Below, in pieces: positions 22,101 to 32,310 of a stretch of 64,000 bases of DNA (the stretch's first letter is position 1; each line of letters begins with the position of its first letter). The notes under the pieces were generated by a model that had not been told where the DNA came from, ran no database searches, and was given only the letters and a program-made list of their open reading frames with translations. A program made the translations under genes and the position numbers. The stretch spans positions 1,315,666 to 1,379,665 of the forward strand of contig NW_003314292.1 in the NCBI RefSeq assembly GCF_000143415.4, given 5' to 3'. Origin of the DNA: Selaginella moellendorffii (Eukaryota > Streptophyta > Lycopodiopsida > Selaginellales > Selaginellaceae).

Positions 22101-22425
22101 CGGTTCCAAACCCGACAACAGGTCAGTCATCTCAAGTTTGTCACTGAGCGACAACTTTGGAGAGTTTTGTTCCAGCTCCGGCCGAGGAAGCGATTGCTGC
22201 AGCGTCGATGGCCAATGAGTTGCAGGATCCCGGCCCAGCTCTGGAACCCGAGCCTGCTGCGGCGGTGGACTGTGAAGCAGGGAATGCCGAGAACGAGGCG
22301 CAGCAGAGTCACGGCGCAGAGAGCTGGGAAGGAGCAATGTTTCCCTTCTGTGAAGAAGGTACTCAAACTTAGTTTTTCTTTCGTTTTCTCTAGCGTTTGC
22401 TGATAATCTCTTGTTTCCAGACTAG
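19150..22425 (+). CDS. ATG18: ATG18-type autophagy protein with BCAS3 domain
   Basis: Plant ATG18g/h-like WD40 protein that binds phosphoinositides in autophagosome formation. Ten exons keep frame with GT/AG ends: 19150-19368, 19621-20040, 20108-20497, 20567-20782, 20837-21550, 21622-21743, 21794-21939, 22005-22121, 22176-22358, 22421-22425; total 843 residues. WD40 blades include LLTYLHGFQVWDLEDAG, IIAQFRAHSSPISALCFDPS and DISFSHDSHWISVSTSRGTS. The BCAS3 region follows (YFHALLVKDNQELEIEKMPH, VIEIRRKDLKPLVDRLQQR), which separates g/h types from the short yeast-like ATG18s. The usual FRRG lipid-binding motif of short ATG18s is not visible; plant BCAS3 forms often differ there. A possible GTAAGC donor at 20881 is ignored because reading through gives the conserved STSRGTSHLF. 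The C-terminus is acidic. Name of the subtype is from family knowledge. Confidence 0.9.
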
Positions 22426-22800
22426 TCTTACGTCGTTGGAGTGGAAGGAATAATGGAAGAAGATGATGGAAGTATTCTAGCAGTCTTGTTTTGTGGAGTG
22501 CGATGGACGCTATGGGGCCGACGATGTAAGCCAAAGTTTTTGAGCGTGCTTACTTTGACTGCAGATTTAACACCCAAGTTCCAGGCTGAGAAAAAGAACA
22601 AAAAAATTCGAAAACAGAGAAAAAAACCAACGAAATTACCATTGGATTCCAACGAAGAAAAACGAGCAAAAAAAAAAAAAAAAAAAAAGAATAAACCGGC
22701 TGGGAATGCTTGTATGTAGTTACCTCCAAGCCCTCTTGATTTTTTACAGCGTTGTAAATACTCTTGTACAGAGATAAAGAAAAGAAGTTTTTACCTTTTT
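22426..22800 (+). other. 3' region of the ATG18-type gene
   Basis: Non-coding tail with a run of about 19 A at 22671-22689 and AT-rich stretches; a polyadenylation region is expected here. The A run could also be sequence slippage. Confidence 0.4.
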
Positions 22801-23022
22801 ACCACTGTTTTTGTGCCATTTGTACCTTATCCCCCACCAAAACCCTCCATTTTTTTGGCTATCTAGGGTTCTTCGTTGGAGCGCTCGGCGGTTCTTCTTC
22901 GCGAGGTAATGTAGAAGCGAATGCGCTGCGCGATTCGATATTGGCGCTCAATCTGAGCTGCGCTGCTGCATTCTTCGATGTTTCTCCACTGAGAATTTCG
23001 TGCCTACAGTGCTGTTGGAGCC

Positions 23023-26000
23023 ATGGCGAAGACGGAGGAGACGACGAAGGCCGAGACAGCCGCGGTGGAGAAGAAGAACGAGCCGGAGATGATGCGCTAC
23101 GAGGACTATCGCGGCAATGTGCAAGTGTTTCCCAAGCCTCCGGAGCCAAACATTGTGGATTTAATCGACCAGGAGACGTGGGGGACGGACGAGGAGGAAA
23201 TTCTTCCCGAGGAAGAGGAGGAGTCGGAGGAGGAAGTGGAATTTCGATTCGTTCCTCCGCCTAGGCGTCGAGCCCCGCAGCTGGAAGAGCCAAAGGAGCC
23301 TGACGAGGATTCGGAAAAAAAGAAGCTGAGAGAGCAGGAGATTATGGAGCTGTCACGGGAACAAGATCGTCGTATTGCCGAGGAACGCCAGCGGAAAAAG
23401 CTCGAGAGAGTGAAGAAGAAGGAGGAGATTATCAAGGACAGGCTCAAGAACGAGTATGAGGCGACATGGAACTTCCCGGTGGATTTGGAAGGGTGGACGG
23501 AAGAGGACCTTGGAGAAGAATGGGTGGATCCTCCTCTCGATGCCACTGGCAGTGGATATGATCCAATGTTTGCGCCACCTCCTCCCGACGAAGATCTGGA
23601 CAAAGTTATCGCTCAGCAAACGAAGAGAAGCCGCAAGCAGAAGAAGGAGTTTAAGAAGTATATGGACAAGCTCAGNNNNNNNNNNNNNNNNNNNNNNNNN
23701 NNNNNNNNNNNNNNNNNNNNNNNNNNNNNNNNNNNNNNNNNNNNNNNNNNNNNNNNNNNNNNNNNNNNNNNNNNNTGAGCACAGGAAGAAGCTAAAACGC
23801 CGCTGACCGAGGATGGATATCCAGCACGGCCATACTACGTGCCTTATCGCCTGCCTTATCCTTCCATACCAAAGATCCATGCCGAGGTTGAGAATGCGTT
23901 TGATGTGGTGGAAGAGCTGGAAAAGATCGAGGAGTTCTTACGTGTGGGGGAGTTATATCTTCCTGATGGATCGAGGTTTGTTCTTTTTCCTTTTCTATTT
24001 ATTTTTTATACCTCTTTCTGTCGATTTTCTCAGCTACGAAGGAACCATTTGGGACGACCTTGCTCATGGAAAGGGAGTCTACACATCCATGTTTGAGGAC
24101 GTACAGTTAAGCCATTTCATCTGACATTTCTGTGCATATGAGATTGACAAGTTTGGATGCGCAGATATGAAGGTATGTGGCGGCGAAACATGATGGAAGG
24201 ACACGGGGTGCTTCATGTTCATATTCCAGTATATCAGCCGCCGCCGGACTCCAAGTAAGTCTGTGACTTGTGTCGTGACGTTGTTACTCCGTTCTGTTTT
24301 GCAGGCTCGAGAAAGAAATGAGAGATCAAGGCTGGATTATCAAAGCTGACTACATGCCTCCGGAAGAACGTGAATGGCTAAAGAAGGACATTGAAGATAC
24401 ACTGGAGAAGCCGAACGTAACCATGAAAGAGTCCGAGTTGTATGAAAACGATCCATACTGGATTGAGCTGTATGGAGAATTGCCGTAAGTTACTTTTCTT
24501 GTTTTATTTCATTTTACTGGTATTGCGAAACTTGCAGAGAAAAGGGTCGATATAAATATTCTGGACAGTGGAAGCATAATCGTATGCACGGATGTGGCGT
24601 GCTTGATGTGAACACGCGCCTGATTTACGTAAGAGTTCTTTCTTACACCAACAGATGTGTCAAACTTGGCTTATATTGTTCAGGGAAAGTTCTATTTTGG
24701 AGAGCTCTTAGGAGATCCCGGCGAATGTACTTTGGAGGCTTGCGCTGTGAGTACTATGCTACAGACATTCGCATTATTAATTTTACTTGATCGTCGTGTA
24801 GATCCACTCTGGTTTAGCCCAAGTGGCTGCAGCCAAAGCGAAGATGTTCACTAAAAAACCGGATGGAAGTACGTACATTTTTAACTATACGGTGGAAGCT
24901 CAAGCATAAAAAACTTGCAGTGGTGCGGGAGATGGACGGTCCTTTCAATGATCCTCAGCATCCTTACTTTTACGAAGATGAAGATGTTTGGATGGCTCCA
25001 GGCTGGGTCAATGCCTATTACGAGGTCGGCCTCAGCTTCATTTTGAAGTTTTAAATTTGTAATGTATGTCTTCTCTTTTCTGTGAGATGCAGGTTCCCGA
25101 TCCATGGAAGATTTACGTTGAGGAGGTGGATAAAGAACAGCAAATGTGGCTTAACTCGTTCATCAAATCACCGCTAAGAATACCAATGCCTGCCGAGCTG
25201 GAATACATGTGGGAAAATGGTACATTTGCTGATTCTACACTTGGGTTGCTCTGAAGTGATGAATATTGTTACAGGTGACGAGTTTATAGTGTTAACCAAC
25301 GAGCCTTCCTCTTACGGATGGCTTGACGAGGAGAACGTGCTGAAGTCTCATCCAAATTTCGAGGGAGAAATCCTCTATCATGTTCCGACCGGTCGACTGA
25401 TCAACTGGATCTACGATAAAGATGGAAACATAAAGTTCTTCTGGCAGCCATACAAAGAAGACGGATCTATAAAGCCGGAGGAAGCTGTGTTTCTACCTGA
25501 TGGTTGGGACGAGTTTTTCTCGGACGAGCCAATGGAGGATCCAGATGGACTGAAGGATCCACAAGATCTGACGCGAGAGGAGAGGCTGAAAAAGTACAAG
25601 GAAGAAGACGAGCAGATGGAACGGGAATGGCAAAAGGAGAAAGAAGAAATGGAGCGGAGGTGGCGTGAGGAGGACGAGGAACGGAAAGAGGAAATGAAGC
25701 TGAGAGCTGAAATTGAAGATGAGGCAATTGAAGAGGAGCTGCGACAGCTGGACGAGATTGAACAGGCGATGGACGAAGCAGACAGATTGCGCAAAGAAGC
25801 TAAAAAGAAGGGACCCGAGAAGATGGAAAAGCCGGAACAGCCAACGGAGAAAACTGTGGTAGAGGAAGATGAGGAGGAAGAAGAAGAGCCTTCAACTCTT
25901 GACAAAGCGGTGGAACAGGATGAGGTTGAGCCTGAAGAGGACACCAAGAGAAGTTTTGGAAAAACAGCTGACGACGAAGACGAACCTCGAAGCTTCGGTA

Positions 26001-26491
26001 AAGTGGATGAAGATGAAGATGGCGAAGAAGAGGGAGAAGAGGATAAGAAACCTCGCGGTTTTGGTAAGGTGGCGATGCTAGAAGAGGACAGCAACAGGCC
26101 GGACGAGAAAATCTCGGATAGAACCTCAAAGTCAGCGTTTCCTACGGCATTTGCGGCGATCACAATATCACCATGGCTCCGAGCTTTTACTTTCCCGATG
26201 CTCAGGAGGCATCAACAGCAGAAACAAGCCTCAGGTGGTGGAGAGAAGACGAAGAACTTCCCAAGCCAGCCTTCTTCGGACCTGTCTTTTCCAGAGCGCA
26301 TGGAACCCGTGAAGATACCTTGTGCCACGAAAAAGTCCTTCGTCACGCTTAGAACGACGAGGAGTTGCAATAGCTCAGTAGTTCTTCTCGAGAGGCGGAA
26401 GAACACGACTCTGCAAAACCAACGCTCGAGAAAGAGTTACTCGTGGAAGATCTCCGAGCAGGACGTTTTCTCGATCGCGATTCCAGTCTAG
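23023..26491 (+). CDS. TIC100: TIC100, plastid inner-envelope import component
   Basis: TIC100 is part of the 1-MDa TIC20/TIC56/TIC100/TIC214 complex that moves preproteins across the inner plastid envelope. Exons: 23023 to the gap, 23785-23975, 24034-24090, 24165-24254, 24305-24484, 24538-24628, 24684-24746, 24802-24868, 24921-25024, 25093-25219, 25275-26491; every junction past the gap keeps frame. An acidic N-terminus leads to YVPYRLPYPSIPKIHAEVEN, MORN-like repeats (YEGTIWDDLAHGKGVY, YSGQWKHNRMHGCGVLD, GKFYFGELLGDPGECT), QHPYFYEDEDVWMAPGWVNA and RIPMPAELEYMWENG, all in the order of Arabidopsis TIC100. A long acidic coiled coil and a basic tail end it. Exon 3 must stop at ...TS|GTTTGA, because the later GTACAG donor would put a stop in frame. 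At least three broken copies lie elsewhere in the window. The last ~100 residues are poorly conserved, so the 3' end is less sure. Confidence 0.92.
23676..23775. other. Assembly gap (100 N) inside TIC100
   Basis: Exactly 100 N follow ...KKYMDKL. On the right, TGAGCACAG works as an acceptor for EEAKTPLTEDGYPARPYYVP, so the gap hides the end of exon 1 and most of intron 1. A 100-N block usually means unknown true size. Confidence 0.95.
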
Positions 26492-26599
26492 TGGCAGTGG
26501 AAGAAATGGAAACAGGAAACAGGAGATGAACAGGAATACAGGAGCAGGCAAACCATTGGAGGGGTCAGCCACGTCGACTAACTGTCCGTTTTCACATGA

Positions 26600-28177
26600 A
26601 TGCGGGCGATTCTTAGGGTCATGGGGAGGAGTGATCCTCTGGACGAGCCGCCAGAAAAGCAACCCGAGGCCGGTTCCAGTCAAGTTGATCGAGTTTCACA
26701 GTCGCCGCCGCAATCGCCACCCACGTCGACGAGCTACAACTTGTTCAAGACAAGGTCGTCCAAGAGCCTAGAGAAGCAAATCCCGTGGCTCTCCAAGCAG
26801 AACGGCGATGCGCCTCCACCAAAGTTTGAGACCGACGAGGAGCTCCCGGCGGGGAGGTTCTTCGATGCGTTGCAGGGCCCCGAGCTCGAAGTTCTCAAGG
26901 TAAGCTTTTTCCGCGAGCTCGATGATCCAGAGAGGTAACCTTGTCCACTCCAGGATTCCGAGGATTTGCTGTTGCCACTGGATCAAAAGTGGCCTTTTCT
27001 ACTTCGCGTACCAGCCAATGTATTCGGAGTAAGCATCGGACTCTCAGCGCAGTCTCTTCTCTGGGCCGAGATCCACGACGCATCATCGCTGAGCTACTTG
27101 AAACACGTCCCCAACGGAGTGCTTTTCGCGCTGTGGTCGATCGGGGTGTTCGTCCACACCGTCATCTTCTCGGCCTACGCATTGAAGTGCGTCTTCTACT
27201 TCGAAGCCGTGCGCCGGGAGTTTCATCATCCAGTGAGAGTCAACTATTTCTTCGCTCCCTGGGTGGCGGCCATGCTGCTGGCGCTGAGTACCCCGAAGGA
27301 CATCGCCAAGCGGCTCCATCCGTGGCTGCTCGGCGTCTTCATGGGGCCGGTGTTTGCTCTCGAGGTGAAGATCTACGGGCAGTGGCTGTTTGGAGGCGAG
27401 AGAAGGCTGTCCAAAGTCGCAAACCCGACCACTCACCTGGCGCTCACGGGCAACTTCGTCGGATCGTTGCTCTCTCACGTCGTTGGGTGGAAGGAGTTTG
27501 CGACCTTCCTCTTCGCGGTCGGCTTGGCACACTACGTGGTTCTCTTCGTCACGCTCTACCAGAGGCTGCCGACCAACGAGACGCTCCCGAAGGAGCTCCA
27601 CCCGGTGTTCTTCCTCTTCATCGCTGCTCCAAGCATCGCTAGCGAGGCCTGGGAGATGCTCGCTGGAAGTTTTGACTACCCGGCCAGGCTCATACACTTC
27701 GTGGGACTCTTTCTCTTCATCTCACTGGTAAGCTTGCTTTATTTTTTTTTCTAGCTAGAATTTCTTTTCTCCAGCCGGAAACTAATCGTATCGTTTTTCG
27801 CTTTTCATCTTCGAGCAGATTGTCCGGTTGAATTTTTTTCGCGGCTTCAGGTACTCGTCAAAATCGATTTTTTCTTTCTCCTCGCATCTAACTTGGCTTC
27901 CAGGTTCTCGATCGCGTGGTGGGCTTACACATTCCCAGTGGCAGCAATGGCGATGACCGCGAATCGCTACGGCCTGGTAGTCTCCTCGTGGCTCACCGAT
28001 GCAATGACAAGCTTCTTCATCTTTTTGTCCGTGGCGATCGTCGCTTGCGTGCTCGTCCTCTCGATCCTCCACGCCGTGCTGTGGGGGACGCTCCTCCCCA
28101 ACGATATGGCGATCGCCATCACCACGCACAAGAAGAAAAAATCGCACTCGCAGCGCGTCGTCAAGCACCAGGTCTGA
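26600..28177 (+). CDS. SLAH: SLAC1/SLAH-type S-type anion channel
   Basis: Plasma-membrane anion channel of the SLAC1/TehA family, releasing chloride or nitrate, in seed plants under kinase control. Exons 26600-26899, 26954-27727, 27819-27850 and 27904-28177 join in frame, giving 459 residues (452 if the ATG at 26621, MGRSDPLDE, is used). A Ser/Pro-rich cytosolic head (SSQVDRVSQSPPQSPPTSTS) precedes ten hydrophobic helices. Family marks are GRFFDALQGPELEVLK, NYFFAPWVAAMLLALS, NPTTHLALTGNFVGSLLS, KELHPVFFLFIAAPSIAS and AWWAYTFPVAAMAMTANRYG, then LPNDMAIAITTHKKKK. The Phe in WWAYTFP should be the pore gate (F450 of Arabidopsis SLAC1, from memory). The gene starts only ~110 bp after the TIC100 stop, on the same strand. 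Whether it is SLAC1- or SLAH-type cannot be settled by eye. Confidence 0.93.
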
Positions 28178-28268
28178 GCGAAACGCGAGAGGAAGAAGAA
28201 GATGAATTTTTGAGAGAAATTTTAAAAACTTTAGGCTCGCATTTTCAAGCTAGGCTAGGGTTTTGAGA

Positions 28269-29301
28269 ATGGCGATGGCGATGCCACTGGCGCTTGCGTC
28301 GATGGCGATCCCGAGTGGATCGCTGCGGATGGATCTTGTCTGCCATCGCCAGCAGCTGGGATCGCCGGCGCCGCGCGGGCGATCGTTATTTTCCTCCTCG
28401 TCGACCATCGGGTAAGTCCGACGCGTCCCTCGCTTGGATTGGCTCTTGGATCGGTTACATTTTTCCCCCTTGACAGTTGGAGAACGTTCCCGATTTGAAC
28501 AGTCGTTCTCTCTGTTTTTTTTTTGTCTCGCCAGGAAGAAAATTCCACTGGCATTTTCATCGAGAATGATGAAGAGGGGATGTCAAACTGGAGCTTTCTC
28601 TGTGCAGTGCTCGGGCGAGACGCTGCGATGGGTCTCGACAGTGTCTGCTGTGTAAGAATTCTCTTTGCGATGAAAGCTTTGGTCTTGATTTCTTTTTCTT
28701 CCAGGGCTCTTCTCCTTGTTAAGAACACTGGAGTTCGAAAATCGCTGCTCGTTCCACTCTTGGCATTGCAAATGCCTCAAAATGTTATCAACTGGATGAA
28801 GTAAGTTTCCGCTTTCACTGGTTTTTTCTTCTGCCTGTGTGTTGATATTGATCTTGGTCTTGCAGGGGTGAATATGGATTGTGGTCAGCATTTCTAGCGC
28901 TTACTGTCCGGCTTTTCTACACCATACCAGGTTCGTTGATAGCCTCGAGTTTTTCTTCTCTCGTTGGTGTAACCATGGTAGTATTTAACAGGAGAGCTTG
29001 AGCTTCCTTTGGTTCTTCTCTTGCTCGTCATTACAGCTCCATACCAAGTGATGCAGCAAAGGTATAGTTTCTCACTCTTTCTTTCAAGAAAGTGATGCCA
29101 AACTTTGTTTGCTCCGTGTATGATAGAGGGACTCAAGCGGGACTGATCATATGGGCCACACTATCATCCTACTTGGGATTCCAACACATCTCTCGAGCTG
29201 GAGGGATCGGCCGTGCGTTCCACCAGCGAGTCCTCGTCCCGACCGTGGCCTCCATCTTTTTGGTGGCCGTTCCGGTCGTGCTTCTCTACCAGGGCCTCTG
29301 A
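28269..29301 (+). CDS. COR413IM: COR413-type plastid inner-envelope protein
   Basis: Cold-regulated 413 family, chloroplast inner-membrane branch, linked to cold tolerance; its biochemical role is unclear. Six exons keep frame: 28269-28411, 28535-28651, 28705-28800, 28866-28930, 28992-29061, 29127-29301; 221 residues. The first ~75 residues look like a plastid transit peptide (Ser/Arg rich, few acids). The family core is plain: VPLLALQMPQNVINWMKGEY, FLALTVRLFYTIPGELELPL, LLLLVITAPYQVMQQRGTQA, YLGFQHISRAGG and a last hydrophobic helix ending LLYQGL, giving about five to six membrane segments. It starts under 100 bp after the anion-channel stop codon. The assignment is confident; regulation cannot be seen here. 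Confidence 0.93.
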
Positions 29302-29457
29302 AAGCAACGCGTGTAGTACGTATGTGTGTATTCGTTACTGTACAGCTTCGTTTTGTATCATTGACTAACAATAACGAGTTTGTGTTTAAGAGAAAGATCA
29401 CTGTTAAGGGAGCTGGGGCGGTGGGATACTTGTTAGAAGAGAACTTTAGTCCAGGGA

Positions 29458-30163
29458 ATGGCGGTGGTGGCCATGGCTTGTTCGCAAGCTCTAAGTTTTG
29501 GGTCGACAATTCGGCCGCAGAGAAGAACGGGGGCAGGCCTTTGTGTGTCCAAAACGAGAAGGCCAAGAAGGATATGCAGCGCTGTGATGAACAAGGAGAA
29601 GGAAACGAAGCAGTCGGTGGAAACAGATGCTGTGAACAAAGACGACGGTGTCGAAGAAGTGACGAGGAAATTTGGATTGGAAGCTGGTCTGTGGAAGGTA
29701 ACTCTCGACTTCGCTCTCCCTTTTTCCTTTCTCACAGAAAAATCTCGTCTTGCAGATTTTTTCTTCCAAGAAGAACGAGAGCGGCGAGAAGAAAGTCCAA
29801 GCCAAAGAGCTACTCGCTAGATACGGTGGCGCGTATCTAGTCACTTCCATCTCTCTCTCGGCGGTCTCGTTCGCGCTGTGCTACCTTCTCATCAACGCTG
29901 GAGTGGACGTTCCATCGCTGCTTGCAAAGGTAAGCGAGCAATCGAATTCTTTGTGTGCTTCACTCACGAAGTTCCATCGCGAATCCAACCAGGTGGGAAT
30001 CCAGAGCAACGAAACTGGCGAGAAAGTTGGAACTTTGGCGCTCGCGTACGCCGCACACAAAGCTGCTTCGCCAATTCGATTCCCCCCAACAGTGGCATTG
30101 ACGCCAATCGTCGCGAGCTGGTTTGGAAAGAAGAACGAACAGGAGGGAGGAGGAAAGAGCTGA
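29458..30163 (+). CDS. DUF1279 (FAM210-like) plastid protein
   Basis: Three exons (29458-29697, 29756-29929, 29993-30163) join with GT/AG ends and encode 194 residues. A basic, Ser/Arg-rich N-terminus (MAVVAMACSQALSFGSTIRP, RRTGAGLCVSKTRRPRR) suggests import into plastids. The DUF1279 domain follows: KELLARYGGAYLVTSISLSA, VSFALCYLLINAGVDVPSLL, then VGTLALAYAAHKAASPIRFP and TVALTPIVASW, with one or two membrane helices. In animals this domain is in FAM210A/B of mitochondria; in plants the function is not known. A Lys-rich linker (IFSSKKNESGEKKVQ) separates transit peptide and domain. Targeting is inference. Confidence 0.85.
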
Positions 30164-30666
30164 GAGATATTCCGTCGGCTACTTAGGATATTCTGCCAGG
30201 CCACTAGCAAAGCACATTCCGTTAATGGATTTTAGGGCGCGAGGAATCTTCCCCTACTTTAAAGTGTGGCCGTCGATGAGCGTGGCACAAGCAACGGTGG
30301 CGATGGGGCCACACGCATCCAGCGTGTCCACGACGTGACGTCTCCGCAAGGGAGGGATCGGTGGATCAACTCGATCCATTTTTTTTGTAGAGAGTGATGA
30401 GCGGTCGTAGGGTTTGCAGTTAGCTCAGGCGCTGTTCTCGCGTCATTGATGTGATTTCTCTGCCGCAGTCGTACAGATTCTCTTTCCATGCGATCATCGT
30501 CGCCATAGGTTTGATCCGAGCAGCCGCGGCGCTAGATCGCGCTCGAAATCCGGTTTCCTGGTACTGCATTGCCAAGATTTCGCAGATTTCTCCCACAAGG
30601 AAGCGAAATTTCGGGGGATTCTTGGCCGCCTAGCTAGCTAGGGTCGAAAGAAAGCGCGATCGATCG

Positions 30667-31896
30667 ATGGGGTACCAGGAGGAGGAGGCCGGCGAGGATT
30701 ACATCTTCAAGGTAGTGCTCATCGGCGATTCGGCGGTGGGCAAGTCGAATTTGCTGACGAGGTATGCGCGCAACGAGTTCAATCACAACTCCAAGGCCAC
30801 GATTGGGGTGGAATTCCAGACGCAGAGCATGAGGATCAATGGCAAGGAGGTCAAGGCGCAGGTATGGGACACGGCTGGGCAGGAGAGGTTCCGGGCTGTG
30901 ACATCGGCCTATTACAGGGGCGCGCTTGGAGCCCTCGTTGTCTACGATATCACCAGGAAGCAAACCTTTGAGAACATCTCCAAATGGCTCGATGAGCTGC
31001 GAAGTAAGTTCTACTCTACTCTCCTCGGAACTCTTTGTGCTTTGCCTTCATTTTTCTTGCTTGCATTGTCCTAGACTTGGTTTGCATCGCTTTGCACTGG
31101 GATTTCTTCTTTCCATTGTCATGTTTACATTGTTCTTGACTTCGTGGCAGATTCACAGCCTAGATGGTGATAGAACTCATTCTTTTCTTCTTCGCGACGT
31201 TGTTTTGTATCTATCGATGCACAGTCTAGTTGATATTGATTTGCTACTTGAAATTCTAGAGGCCTCTCTGTTTGCATTAGTAGCCTGGTTTGCATCGCTT
31301 TGTTTTTTTTTTTCTCTCTTTGTCGATTTTGTTCACGTCGTCATGTTTACATTGTTCTTGATGCACGGCCTAGATGGTGGTAGAAATCATTCTTTTCTTG
31401 GTGTTCTTCGCGACGTGGTTTGCTGCCTTTTCATCAATGCACAGTCTAGTTAACACTCCCTTGATGCGTGAAATCCACTTTGGCTTAGAGGCCTCTCTGT
31501 TTCCACTAGTGCTTGAGCTTGATTGCCTTGGGCTTTTGATTGCTCTAACTCAGCTTCGCCTTCATAGCTTACGGAGGATCGAGCGTGGTGACAATGCTGG
31601 TAGGCAACAAGTGCGATCTCACAGACATCCGCGAGGTATCAGTCGAGGAGGGCAAGGAGCTGGCCGAGTCGGAGAACCTCTTCTTCATGGAGACGTCGGC
31701 GCTGGCGTCCACAAACGTGAAGACGGCGTTCCAGAACGTTGTCCGCGAGATCTTCGACGCCAAGAGCCGGAGGATCGTCCCGGACGACTACGACAAAGAC
31801 GACCGCGTCCCTCGCGGCCAGAAGCTCGGATTGAACGGGGCCGGCGATGGAAAATCACCCCAGGACGATGCAACTCGGCGATTTTCGTGCTGCTAA
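30667..31896 (+). CDS. RABA: RABA (Rab11-like) small GTPase
   Basis: Small GTPase of the plant RABA group, acting in traffic between trans-Golgi/recycling compartments and the plasma membrane. Two exons, 30667-31003 and 31568-31896, join at DELR|TYGGSS and give 221 residues. All G motifs are present: GDSAVGKSN (P loop), the [10 protein letters not shown] effector loop, WDTAGQERF (switch II), GNKCDL and ETSALAS, with a C-terminal RRFSCC for double geranylgeranylation. The acidic head [20 protein letters not shown] and the wording of the effector region are closest, from memory, to RABA5/RABA6. The one intron falls at the place usual for RABA genes, but is unusually long for this region (564 bp) and carries an internal duplication. 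Confidence 0.94.
31118..31520 (+). repeat. Direct duplication inside the RABA intron
   Basis: About 170 bp (31118-31290) recurs diverged at 31342-31520. Shared pieces include CATGTTTACATTGTTCTTGA, CAGTCTAGTT and GAGGCCTCTCTGTTT. Related bits also lie at 55930-56040 and 61020-61130. Confidence 0.7.
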
Positions 31897-32086
31897 GTTC
31901 CATCCCTCCATAGCCAAGCGCTAACGATTTCTCGTTAAGGATTTGTGTAGAAATAATTAATTAACATTCTGGACCGTTGAGGTGCGGAGATGCGATCTGG
32001 GCCGTTGGTTGCGTGTGAAAATGCGGCTGGGTCTAGGGTTTTGAGAGAGCTATGGTAGAATGGTTTGTGCACAATTAAGCCGGTGT

Positions 32087-32285
32087 GGCGAGAGCTGTGA
32101 TTTTCACACGGTTGTGGGCACATAGAGTGACAAAGATTCCAAGGAGGTGCTGTCTGCCGGCTTTACTTGGCTCACGGGCCGTGATAAGTGCGGCCTGGTC
32201 TCCTCTACATAGACACAACTAGATCAAAAAGCTTCCTACTAGATTTGGATTCAAAGGAAACATCGCTTTACTAGCAGCATGGTAT
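32087..32285. repeat. Dispersed flank repeat, copy 1
   Basis: Contains GGAGGTGCTGTCTGCCGGCT and, further on, CACAACTAGATCAAAAAGCTT. It follows the RABA gene and abuts the 3' end of the AAA-like gene. Copies at 53975-54110 and 63700-63840 sit in the same place relative to AAA-like fragments. Confidence 0.75.
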
Positions 32286-32310
32286 CAATCGAAAACCTGG
32301 AGAGGGGAAT

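Noticed and set aside
22671-22689. A run as the tail of a processed retrocopy
   Set aside because: The gene before it has nine introns, so it is not a retrocopy; likely 3' UTR low complexity.
24101-24106. GTACAG donor for TIC100 exon 3
   Set aside because: It would join to ATA TGA and stop the frame; the donor at 24091 gives SIYEGMW, which fits the MORN repeat.
26941-27642. 233-codon + frame rich in Arg
   Set aside because: Out-of-frame shadow of SLAC1-type exon 2.
28255-28728. 157-codon - frame
   Set aside because: Complement of COR413 exons 1-2 and the intron between; no independent support.
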